This document shows positions 27,578 through 36,036 of a stretch of DNA of 64,000 nucleotides, piece by piece. Both the position numbers and the translations under genes were made by a program. The stretch covers positions 1 through 64,000 of the forward strand of contig JALGVA010000030.1 of assembly GCA_029820295.1 (NCBI GenBank). The letters are read 5' to 3'. Numbering within the stretch: position 1 is the stretch's first letter; each line of letters opens with the position of its first letter. Origin of the DNA: Candidatus Zipacnadia bacterium. Its GTDB lineage: Bacteria > Armatimonadota > Zipacnadia > Zipacnadales > UBA5352. The notes beneath the pieces are model-generated. The model was not told the DNA's origin. It did not search any database and saw only the letters and a list, made by a program, of their open reading frames with translations.

Positions 27578-29521
27578 TCAGTCGAAGTGCTCGGCAATAC
27601 CATCCGGCAGGTAGGTGTTGATCAGGTCGGTGCGCCCGTGCCCGCGTGTGCCGGGGATCTCCGGGCGATCGTCCATCAGGTAGAAGTGGAAGTCGAGCGT
27701 GCCGTCCGCGCTCACCAGCTTGACCATCACCTGCCGCCAGCCGCGCTCCACGTCCTGGCCGAAGCGGTAGCGCACGGGCCGTACCGGCTCCGGATCGACC
27801 ACCTGGCCGATGGCCTCGCCGTCCAGATACAGGCAGAAGTCGCCGGTGCTGTCCAGGCCGAAGTTGATGTGCGTGTCCACCGAGCTGAAGACCCAGGTCA
27901 TGGCATAGATCACGCCCGGCTCGCCACCCAGCAGATCCTCCAGCGGCATCTGGTTCTCGGGGAAGGAGCGCCGCTGGAAGCGTACCAGGCCATCGCGCCC
28001 GGGCCACTCGCCCAGCGGGTCGAAGCTCTCCTCCGGGCCGAAGGCGTCGTGGATACCACCCTCAAAGGGCCCGGCCACCAGCCAGGCGCCCTCGCCGAGC
28101 AGCGGGAAGCGCACCACCTGCGCGTCGTGGCCAGCGAGCGCGATGCGCACCGTGATCGGGTTGCTTACCTGCAGCTTCACCCGCGAGCGGTCGGCGGCGA
28201 AGCTGCAGTCGAAGGCCTGCCGCCCGCCGCGCTTACCCAGCGCGAACTCGCCGCCGCCCTCGACCGCCATCCCCTGGGGAGCGCGCAGCGACAGCTCGCC
28301 GCCGACCGCGATGTCCGCGCAACTCTCCAGCGTCAGCCGCACGCGCGCGGGAGCGTCGTAGCCGATGGTCGGCGTGCCGTCGTAGCTCACGTGCAGGCGC
28401 ACCCCGCCCACGTCGTAGGTCGCGGTCATGGGGTCGGCCGCCTGCACCTCGCGCATCAGCTCGGGCGCGCGCAGGCTCTGCGTATCAAGGCCTGCCACGT
28501 CGGTCGGCCCGTCCACGAGGTGCACCTGCGGCGCCTTCGCCGCTACCACCTCTTCGGTCATCGCCAGTGTCTGGCGCGTCAGCTCGTCGAGGTCGGTGGG
28601 GTAGTCGAGGCCGACGATCCCCCAGCCGACCGCGATGCCCTCGCTGACCGGGTCCTTCCACTTCGCCGGGATGGCCGCCGCGCCGTGCACGATGCCCATG
28701 ATCGCGCCCAGCGTCGCGCCCGTGCAGTCGGCGTCCTCGCCGCAGTTGACGGCCTTCAGGATCGACTCGCCGAAGTCGCCCTCGCCATAGAGCCAGCCCA
28801 GCGTCACGATGCCCTGGTTCTGCGGCGAGTCCTGCGGGTTGTAGTGCCCGTGGTGCTCGAGCAGCAGCTCACGACAGCGCACCCAGTCCACGCCCTCGCG
28901 ATGCCAGCGTAGCACATCGCGCACGGCGCGCGCGGTGCGGCAGTCCTCGGGGATCAGCGACAGGCCGATCTCGATCAGCTCGTGCGGCTCGCTCACCACG
29001 AAGGCGGCGCTCTCCAGCGCCGCCAGGTACATCTCACCCCACACGCCCTCACCGCCGGCGTGGTCGATGATGGCGTCGGCGTAGGCGTAGCGCGCGGCCA
29101 CCTCCGGCGCCGCCGGCGCCACCATCGCCCAGATCTCCGAGCGGATGGGCGACCCCTCGCAGTCCACGTACCAGTTGTTGAAGGCGCCCGCGACTGGCGG
29201 CAGCAGGCCCTTGCGCAGGTTGGAGGCGCCCAAGCCGTACTCGTCCCACGGGTAGACCACGTGCTTTAGCCACATCTCGCTCAGCTCGCGCGTGGTCACC
29301 TCGGGCCCGAAGAGCTGCAGCGCGCGCAGCCACACGAGCTGGATGTCGAGGTCGTCGTTGAAGATCGCGCCCTCGGGCACCGGGTCGTAGTAGACGAGAT
29401 CGAAGAGGCCTTTCTTGCCCTCCAGCGGCATGCCCAGCGTGCCGCCGATGGACTTGCCCAGCCAGCAGCCCATTACCCGGTCATGGAGGTCGTCGCGCCC
29501 CAGCCTGATGCTCATGCTCAT
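27578..29521 (-). CDS. ADP-ribosylglycohydrolase family protein with long beta-rich C-terminal extension
   Basis: DRVMGCWLGKSIGGTLGMPLEG, IFNDDLDIQLVWLRAL, NCGEDADCTGATLGAIMG; C-terminal WLVAGPFEGG...FCLYLDGEAI. Confidence 0.85.
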   Translation of the reverse strand: MSMSIRLGRDDLHDRVMGCWLGKSIGGTLGMPLEGKKGLFDLVYYDPVPEGAIFNDDLDIQLVWLRALQLFGPEVTTRELSEMWLKHVVYPWDEYGLGASNLRKGLLPPVAGAFNNWYVDCEGSPIRSEIWAMVAPAAPEVAARYAYADAIIDHAGGEGVWGEMYLAALESAAFVVSEPHELIEIGLSLIPEDCRTARAVRDVLRWHREGVDWVRCRELLLEHHGHYNPQDSPQNQGIVTLGWLYGEGDFGESILKAVNCGEDADCTGATLGAIMGIVHGAAAIPAKWKDPVSEGIAVGWGIVGLDYPTDLDELTRQTLAMTEEVVAAKAPQVHLVDGPTDVAGLDTQSLRAPELMREVQAADPMTATYDVGGVRLHVSYDGTPTIGYDAPARVRLTLESCADIAVGGELSLRAPQGMAVEGGGEFALGKRGGRQAFDCSFAADRSRVKLQVSNPITVRIALAGHDAQVVRFPLLGEGAWLVAGPFEGGIHDAFGPEESFDPLGEWPGRDGLVRFQRRSFPENQMPLEDLLGGEPGVIYAMTWVFSSVDTHINFGLDSTGDFCLYLDGEAIGQVVDPEPVRPVRYRFGQDVERGWRQVMVKLVSADGTLDFHFYLMDDRPEIPGTRGHGRTDLINTYLPDGIAEHFD

Positions 29522-29548
29522 TCACCCTCCCACGCCGCCGGGCCGCTG

Positions 29549-32011
29549 TCACTCGCGGCGCAGCAGCGACATGCCCAGGTACGGATAGACGTCGTCGATG
29601 TACTGCGGATAGACGCTCCAGATGACGAAGCCACCGGTGCCCAATGCGCGGGCGATCTGCACCTGCTGAACCGCGCCCACCGGGCCCAGCCCTTCGAGCA
29701 GTCCGATGCCGGGGTAGCAGGGAACCACGCCGTCGAGATGGGCAAGCTGGGTCTCGGTCAGCGCCCGGAACTGCGCGTGACTGTGCGTGTAGTTCATCGG
29801 GCACACGAAGTCGAGGTAGCCCGCCTGCGCCCACGCGACCCAGTCCTGGCCGACGTCGTCGGCACACCGGGGGTAGTTGCGGAACACCGCGGCCGAGATC
29901 ATGCACTCGGCCGCCTCGCGTCGCACGGTCTGTGACACCTCGCGCACCACGCGCGTGATGTTGGCGCGGCGGAACTCCAGCCAGGGCTCACGCAGCGCAC
30001 CGCCGGGCAGCACGCAGGCGGGCCAGTCGTCCGGTGCCACGCCCAACTCGGCGGCGAAGCGCTCGCGGCAGCCCTCGCAGAAGCAGGTGCGGCCATCTGG
30101 GTAGCGGATGTAGTCGAAGTGGATGCCGGCGACGCCCGGCCGCAGCGCCGCCTCGACCATGGCGTCAATCTGCAACTGCTGGTTGCGCGGGTCGGAGGGA
30201 CAGAGCGTCTCGATGACCTCACCATCGTCGCGCACCGCGAGCCGGCCCTCAGCGCGCAGTTGCGCCATAAGGTCGTCGGGCGTGTGCCCCTCGGCCCGGA
30301 AGTTCGTCATCCACACGTGGACCTTGATGCCGTACGCGGCGCACGCGGCGATCGCCTCGCCGAGGTAGTCGCGCCCCTCGGTGTTGCTCCGGTCGAAGGG
30401 CAGCACCGCGCTGGGGTAGGCCGCCGAGGCCCCGTGCAGCGCATTGAGCAGCAGATGGTCGATGCCCGCCTCGGCCAGCCGCTGCGCCGTCCTCTGCCAG
30501 CCCCAGCCGGCGATGCCTTCGACCGGGTGGCACCAGGTGGCACGGAACTCGCTGGCCACCGACTCCTGCGCGCGGCAGAAGGCCTCCTCCAGCTCGCGCT
30601 CAGCCGCGTCCGCCAGGCTCATGGCCTCGAACGGATCTGCCACAGACTGCGCACGCTCGCGTGTGGCCTCCGCCCGGGTCACCAGCGCCGCCGACTCCAC
30701 GCCGAAGGCGGGCTGGGCGCGCGCCAGCTCCACCGCCGCCACCCAGTCCTGCACGTGCAGTCGCTCGCCCATCATGCCCAGACGTCGCTCCGCCACGCGT
30801 GCGGCCGTGCCCGGCAGGTACTGCTCGGCCACCGCCACCAGCAGGCGGCCCTTGGCGTCGGGGTCGTCGCGCATCAGCACGTGCGAGAACCATGCGCCGG
30901 CGTCCGAGGTGATGATCGCCGGCGCGTCGGTGCGCGCGCCGGTCTCGTCATGCCACCAGGCCGCCACCTCCGAGGCGTCCGCGCCCGCCTCGGAGTCGAT
31001 GATCCCCCACGATCCCTGCCGCACCTGCTCGGGCGCCCCGTGCGGGGGAGTCCCGGCGAAGCGCATCGAGGCGAACTCACCCGGCCGCGCGCGCGATCTG
31101 AAGCCGAGCTGGCGCACTCCCAGGACCTCGGCCAGCGGTCCCGGCAGACTGAAGCACGCGAGCAGCCTGGCGCCGCTCCGCGCGCGCGCCGCGATCAGCT
31201 CGGCATCCTCCGGCGGCAGGCCTGAGACGTAGGGCAGCACCAGCAGCTCGAGGTCGTCCAGGCGCTCGGGGCTCAGGTCATTGCTGCTGAGGGCGGGCAG
31301 CGGACAGCCGGCGCGGTCCAGCATCCACGCCAGGTCGTTCGCCCAGCGCATCCCGTCAACCGGCCGTCCGTCAGGCCCGGAGTACTCCGGCAGCAGGATC
31401 GCGCCGGCAACGGGGCTGGTCTCAAGGCCGAAGTTGGCGATGTACAGCACTGCGTCCTCGCGCCGCGCCGCCCACGGGCTGAAGCGGATGCCGCGGATGT
31501 CGCCCCAGCCACCGCCCGGCCGGTCCACGTAGAACTCGCCCAGCGGCAGTCGAATGCGGCACCACCGGCCCTCGTCGTCCGGATACCAGCCCGCGCCGTA
31601 CCAGCCTTCGCCGCTGCGCAGATAGAGGTGGGCGCTGCCGATCGCCGTGAGCCCCTCGGCATACACGTCGAAGCACACGGCCGTGTTGCGCGTGAGGTCG
31701 AGGTCGATCGCCCGGTCCCAGACCCCCCGGGGGATGGTCGTGCCCGCGAAGTTGCACGTCAGGCGGAGCACGGGACGGCCGTCAAGTCGCAGGCCCTCAG
31801 CCGGCGCGGTGCTCTGACGGGCGATGATTGCCCCGGCGTCGTCGATGGTGCTCCCTGCACGCCACAGCTCGGCGATGGTCGCACCCGCGGTCGCCTCCAG
31901 CACGGGCAGCAGCTCGACGCCGGCCTGCGGCGCCGGCGGTGGGGGGGGCTCCGCACTGCACAGCCGTCCCGCGACCGCGGCGGCCGCCAGCCCCACGAGC
32001 AAGGTCCTCAT
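29549..32011 (-). CDS. Secreted GHL10-like (family 10 glycosylhydrolase-like) protein
   Basis: Signal peptide MRTLLVGLAAAAVAGRLCSA; YGIKVHVWMTNFRAEG, GIHFDYIRYPDG, YLDFVCPMNYTHS. Confidence 0.82.
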   Translation of the reverse strand: MRTLLVGLAAAAVAGRLCSAEPPPPPAPQAGVELLPVLEATAGATIAELWRAGSTIDDAGAIIARQSTAPAEGLRLDGRPVLRLTCNFAGTTIPRGVWDRAIDLDLTRNTAVCFDVYAEGLTAIGSAHLYLRSGEGWYGAGWYPDDEGRWCRIRLPLGEFYVDRPGGGWGDIRGIRFSPWAARREDAVLYIANFGLETSPVAGAILLPEYSGPDGRPVDGMRWANDLAWMLDRAGCPLPALSSNDLSPERLDDLELLVLPYVSGLPPEDAELIAARARSGARLLACFSLPGPLAEVLGVRQLGFRSRARPGEFASMRFAGTPPHGAPEQVRQGSWGIIDSEAGADASEVAAWWHDETGARTDAPAIITSDAGAWFSHVLMRDDPDAKGRLLVAVAEQYLPGTAARVAERRLGMMGERLHVQDWVAAVELARAQPAFGVESAALVTRAEATRERAQSVADPFEAMSLADAAERELEEAFCRAQESVASEFRATWCHPVEGIAGWGWQRTAQRLAEAGIDHLLLNALHGASAAYPSAVLPFDRSNTEGRDYLGEAIAACAAYGIKVHVWMTNFRAEGHTPDDLMAQLRAEGRLAVRDDGEVIETLCPSDPRNQQLQIDAMVEAALRPGVAGIHFDYIRYPDGRTCFCEGCRERFAAELGVAPDDWPACVLPGGALREPWLEFRRANITRVVREVSQTVRREAAECMISAAVFRNYPRCADDVGQDWVAWAQAGYLDFVCPMNYTHSHAQFRALTETQLAHLDGVVPCYPGIGLLEGLGPVGAVQQVQIARALGTGGFVIWSVYPQYIDDVYPYLGMSLLRRE

Positions 32012-32162
32012 CGTCGCCTCCCTGACCGCAAGGTGCAATATCGCTACGCTGCCTTTCCTCGCCGTATTCAGAACACCTGCGCATGCCACGGCCGCCCGTC
32101 GGGGAACGGGGCCTGGGCCAACGCCCGCCCCGAGGCGCCCCGCGGACGCCCCGACCAGGCGG

Positions 32163-32192
32163 TTGACCGGAGCGCGCCGCCGGTGCTATGCT
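32163..32192 (+). promoter_or_regulatory. Sigma70-type promoter
   Basis: TTGACC-N18-TATGCT with TGC extended -10, 40 nt upstream of 32232. Confidence 0.55.
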
Positions 32193-32231
32193 CCGCGACG
32201 GCGGTCAGGTCGCGCACAGCGGTGAGCAAAC

Positions 32232-33272
32232 GTGTGCAACATCGCCGGATACGTCGGCAGCGAGCAGGCCGCACCGATCCTGCTGGAGATGATCGAGGCG
32301 CAGGAGGGCCTGGCAGGCGGCTACTACACCGGCATCGCGACCATCGACGAGGGACGTATCCACTGGGCCAAGGTCGTCGGCGACTGCGCCGCCCTGCGCG
32401 CGACCATTGCCCCCCTCGATCTGCCCGGCGTCATCGGCCTCGCCCACAGTCGCAGCAACTCCGGCGGCGACTGTGGCTGGTCGCACCCGTTCATCGCCTG
32501 CGCCGACACGCTTGCCTACATCGCCAACGGCACCCGCGGCTGCTTCGAGCGACTCATCGATGACTCCGGGGCGGCACGGCGCCTGCTCGCCGAGGGCCAC
32601 GTCTTCACCGCCGTATCCGACCAGCAGGTCGGCGGCTACCCCGCCCTGCCCGATGGCGGCTCGGTGCACATAAGCGACGTGATGGCGCACACCATCGAGG
32701 CCCGTCTCAACGACAGTCCGGACCCGCTGGACGCAATCGAGACGGCGTTCCTCGATCTGCCCGGTGAAGTTGTCGGTTTGTTCATAACTCCGCAATATCC
32801 CCGCGCTATCTTTGGCGCCCGCTACAACTTCCCGATGTGCCTGGGCATGGATGCTTCGGGGGCACGCGTTGCCAGCAGCCCGACCGCGCTGGCCGACAGC
32901 ACGACCTGGTGGACGTGGGTGCCGCCTTGCTCGGCGGCCGAGGTGCGGGCCGGCGGGATGCGCGTGCGACCGCTGGGCAGCCCGTCCGCGGCGGTCGGGG
33001 ACGACATCGATCGCGGGGACGCGCGCGCCGCCATCATGGAGGCGCTCGCCGGCGGCGAGGCGCTCTCCTTCGAGGCGCTCAGCAACGCGGTCAAGCCGCT
33101 CTCCGGGCGAACCGAGATGGTGGTCGGCTGTGACCCGGTCTACGAGGTCCTGCATCGCCTGGAAACGGAAGGGGCTATCTGCCGGGAGATCGCGCGCGTC
33201 GATGGAGCGCAGCAGGGGCTGACGGCGCCACAGTTCCGCTTCCGGCTCGCCGACGACGCGAGGGAACCTTAA
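32232..33272 (+). CDS. Stand-alone class II glutamine amidotransferase domain protein (GlmS/PurF-like Ntn glutaminase)
   Basis: MCNIAGYVGSEQAAPILLEMIEAQEGLAGGYYTGIATI with Cys2 nucleophile; HSRSNSGGDCGWSHPFIAC; no SIS domain. Confidence 0.83.
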   Translation: MCNIAGYVGSEQAAPILLEMIEAQEGLAGGYYTGIATIDEGRIHWAKVVGDCAALRATIAPLDLPGVIGLAHSRSNSGGDCGWSHPFIACADTLAYIANGTRGCFERLIDDSGAARRLLAEGHVFTAVSDQQVGGYPALPDGGSVHISDVMAHTIEARLNDSPDPLDAIETAFLDLPGEVVGLFITPQYPRAIFGARYNFPMCLGMDASGARVASSPTALADSTTWWTWVPPCSAAEVRAGGMRVRPLGSPSAAVGDDIDRGDARAAIMEALAGGEALSFEALSNAVKPLSGRTEMVVGCDPVYEVLHRLETEGAICREIARVDGAQQGLTAPQFRFRLADDAREP

Positions 33273-33296
33273 CGTTTGTCGAACGCCCCCCCGCCC

Positions 33297-33325
33297 TTGA
33301 CGCTGCTTGAGGTCTCGTGTATAAT
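33297..33325 (+). promoter_or_regulatory. Near-consensus sigma70-type promoter
   Basis: TTGACG-N17-TATAAT. Confidence 0.7.
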
Positions 33326-33407
33326 CCGCACAATCGGGGGCGGGGGCCCGTGCCGGGCAGCGCTGAACCCTACGCTGAAGACCTGCCCGCGGGAGGACGA
33401 CCCGTTC

Positions 33408-33866
33408 ATGGTTACTCCCATCGATGTGCTGTGCCTGGCCATGTTTGCCGGGCTGATGGCACTCGAAGGGAACCGGGGGATCATCCCGGCGCTCGTAGAC
33501 CTGCTCTGTGTATTCGGCATCGTCTTCGCAGCCGCCTACGGCTACACGCCGCTTACCGCCTACATCGAGCAGCCATCGCAGGCCTACCTGGTAATCGCCG
33601 CCGGGTTGCTGTTGCTGACCGCGATCCTTTCTATCTGCATCTCGAGGCGGCTCAAGGTACAGGTGACCCCTCTTGAGGCGGCCATCGGGGCCGTCCTGGG
33701 CATGTTCACGGCGACGGTCATCACCTACATGCTCTTCGAATGGCTCACCATCCGCTACGGGGCGGGCTCGACCATCGTTAGGAACTCGCTGATGGCGTGG
33801 CAGCTTCACGATTTCGCCGGATATCACACAATAGCGAAGTTTTTCAGAACTCTGGCAGGCAGATAG
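33408..33866 (+). CDS. Small multi-TM membrane protein, CvpA-like
   Basis: About four hydrophobic helices; MVTPIDVLCLAMFAGLMALEGNRGIIPALVDLLCVFGIVFA. Confidence 0.55.
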   Translation: MVTPIDVLCLAMFAGLMALEGNRGIIPALVDLLCVFGIVFAAAYGYTPLTAYIEQPSQAYLVIAAGLLLLTAILSICISRRLKVQVTPLEAAIGAVLGMFTATVITYMLFEWLTIRYGAGSTIVRNSLMAWQLHDFAGYHTIAKFFRTLAGR

Positions 33867-34262
33867 TGCCCCTGACGGTTCGGATACGCACCACACATCG
33901 CAGCTTCCTTCGGAGCAACGACGGGACCAGTCGGATCAGTCGGCGAGCGGGCGCCGCCGCGCCCATTCGCCGTCCAGGGCTTGCCAGCGGGGAAGGACTC
34001 CCCGTTGGCACGGTGGAGTGTGCGGGGCCGGAGCGACGCAGACGAAAGTCGCTCACATAGGATGACGCCGGGAGGTGAACGACGACACCGTCGAGACCAG
34101 TGCCACCGTGGTGGCCGGTGGGGTGGACAACCAGGAGATGACAGGCCCGCGCGCCGCACGCGGGTCAAGCGCCGGGCAGCATGGGCTGGCGGCGCGCAGA
34201 CGAGGCCAAGACCGATGGCGTACTGAGCCCTCTACCTCTACCGCACCGGCCGAGGTGAGCGG
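33867..34262 (+). other. Hairpin-rich apparently non-coding region upstream of sigH-like gene
   Basis: No convincing ORF; GCCAGCGGGGA-AGGAC-TCCCCGTTGGC (33983-34009) and GAGC..GACGAAAGTC..GCTC (34031-34054). Confidence 0.45.
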
Positions 34263-34952
34263 ATGGTTAATCCAGCCGAGTTCTTTCGGGACGAGGGCGC
34301 CTGCCGCAGGCGCAGTCTCCCCCTGAGCGACCTCACGGACGAGGAGTTGGTCCGCAACGCTCAGGAGCGAGGTGACAGGGAAGCGTGTGAGTACCTGCTG
34401 TACAAGTACCGCAACCTGGTCAGGGCCAAGGTCAAGTCCTACTTCCTGATGGGGGCGGAGCGCGACGACCTCCTGCAGATCGGTATGGTCGGGCTGTGGG
34501 AGGCCATCAACGACTTCCGCGCCGATCGGCACACGTCGTTCGCCTGCTTCGCCAAGGTGTGCATCCAGCGTCAGATGATCTCCGCCGTGAAGGCCGCGAC
34601 CCGGCAGAAGCAGGTCCCCCTGAACTCATCGATCTCCCTCGAGGCCGCGCCGGGCGGGGACGATGACGACGAACGCTCGCTCTCCGAAGTGCTGAGCGCG
34701 GTCCCGGAGATGGACCCGGAGACCGAAGTGCTCGGGCTCGAGGGCGAACGCCTGCTCAAGGAGTCACTGCGCGAGCACCTGTCCCCCTTCGAGTGGCAGG
34801 TCCTGACCGAGTACCGCACCGGCAAGTCCTACAAGGAGATGGCGACCGCGCTGGGGTGCAAGATCAAGTCCATCGACAACGCGCTGTCGCGTATCCGCCG
34901 CAAGCTGCCCAAGGTGGCGCCCGAGCAGGCGGCGCGCCTGGGCCGGCTGTAA
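34263..34952 (+). CDS. sigH: RNA polymerase sigma factor, SigH-like (sigma70 family)
   Basis: [62 protein letters not shown] and [14 protein letters not shown], colinear with Bacillus SigH. Confidence 0.87.
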   Translation: MVNPAEFFRDEGACRRRSLPLSDLTDEELVRNAQERGDREACEYLLYKYRNLVRAKVKSYFLMGAERDDLLQIGMVGLWEAINDFRADRHTSFACFAKVCIQRQMISAVKAATRQKQVPLNSSISLEAAPGGDDDDERSLSEVLSAVPEMDPETEVLGLEGERLLKESLREHLSPFEWQVLTEYRTGKSYKEMATALGCKIKSIDNALSRIRRKLPKVAPEQAARLGRL

Positions 34953-34991
34953 CCGGGACGGCCGGGCAGCAGCGCACCCGTGTCTACGACA

Positions 34992-35021
34992 CAGGGGCGG
35001 GTCCTCACCGACCCGCCCCTG
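34992..35021 (+). terminator. Strong GC-rich hairpin after sigH-like gene
   Basis: CAGGGGCGGGTC-CTCACC-GACCCGCCCCTG perfect 12-bp stem; no clear U-tract. Confidence 0.6.
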
Positions 35022-35080
35022 CGCGTGTATCTGCAGGTGGGGTCCGCGAGCCGACCCGGGCCCCGGGAGTTGAGCCAGCG

Positions 35081-35971
35081 ATGACCTTCCAGGACATCTT
35101 CGCCACCCTCGACCGCTTCTGGGCCGGGCAGGGCTGCCTGCTCACCGAGCCGTGGGAGATCGAGGTCGGCGCCGGCACGATGGCCCCCGACACCTTCCTG
35201 CGCTCACTGGGCCCGGAGCCCTGGAACGTCGCCTACGTCCAGCCCTGCCGCCGACCCGCCGACAGCCGCTACGGCGAGAACCCCAACCGCCTGGGGCGCT
35301 ACTTCCAGTACCAGGTCATCATGAAGCCCTCGCCCCGGGACTTCCAGGACCGCGCCATCGCCAGCGTCGAGGCGCTGGGCATCGACCCGCTCCAGCACGA
35401 CATCCGCTTCGTCGAGGATGATTGGGAGTCGCCCACCCTGGGGGCCTCCGGCGTCGGCTGGGAGATGTGGCTCGACGGCATGGAGATCTGCCAGTACACC
35501 TACTTCCAGCAGGTGGGCGGCCTGCAATGCCGGCCGGTCGCGGTCGAGCTGACCTACGGCCCCGAGCGCCTGGCGATGTACCTGCAGGGCGTCGAGGACT
35601 ACCGGCACCTGCAGTGGTCCGACACCATCACCTACGGCGAGCTGCGGTTCGAGGAGGAGCGCCAGTACTCGCACTACAATCTCGAGCTGGCGGACGTCGG
35701 GATGCTGTCGAAGATGTTCGAGATGTGCGAGGCGGAGGCGCGGCGCGTCACCGCGGCGGGCTTCCCGCTGCCGGCCTACGACTACGTGCTCAAGTGCTCG
35801 CACCTGTTCAACCTGATGGATGCGCGCGGGGCGATCAGCGTCTCCGAGCGCACGGGCATGATCGAGCGCGTGCGCAACCTGGCGGCGGCGGTGGCCCGCG
35901 CCTGGGTGGCCCGCCGCGAGGAGCTGGGCTTCCCACTGCTCGCGGAGGAGCACCCGGAGGGCACCGCGTAG
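35081..35971 (+). CDS. glyQ: Glycyl-tRNA synthetase alpha subunit
   Basis: [70 protein letters not shown]. Confidence 0.98.
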   Translation: MTFQDIFATLDRFWAGQGCLLTEPWEIEVGAGTMAPDTFLRSLGPEPWNVAYVQPCRRPADSRYGENPNRLGRYFQYQVIMKPSPRDFQDRAIASVEALGIDPLQHDIRFVEDDWESPTLGASGVGWEMWLDGMEICQYTYFQQVGGLQCRPVAVELTYGPERLAMYLQGVEDYRHLQWSDTITYGELRFEEERQYSHYNLELADVGMLSKMFEMCEAEARRVTAAGFPLPAYDYVLKCSHLFNLMDARGAISVSERTGMIERVRNLAAAVARAWVARREELGFPLLAEEHPEGTA

Positions 35972-36036
35972 GCGGGGGCCTGCAGCCCGGCAATGCCGTG
36001 GCCCATCAGACAGACCACACGAAGCGAGGCGGACTG

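Noticed and set aside
27558-28007. N-terminal extension of the heparinase-like ORF
   Set aside because: Overlaps the ADP-ribosylglycohydrolase gene; a signal peptide begins at the 27557 ATG.
33867-34262. RNase P RNA
   Set aside because: Some strings look similar, but the hallmark GGAGGAAAGTCC and 3' P4 strand ACAGAANCCGGCTTA are absent; also no match by eye to c-di-GMP-I or cobalamin riboswitches.
34075-34326. Small ORFs in the sigH leader
   Set aside because: Arg/Gly/Ala-rich, overlapping sigH start, no domain pattern.
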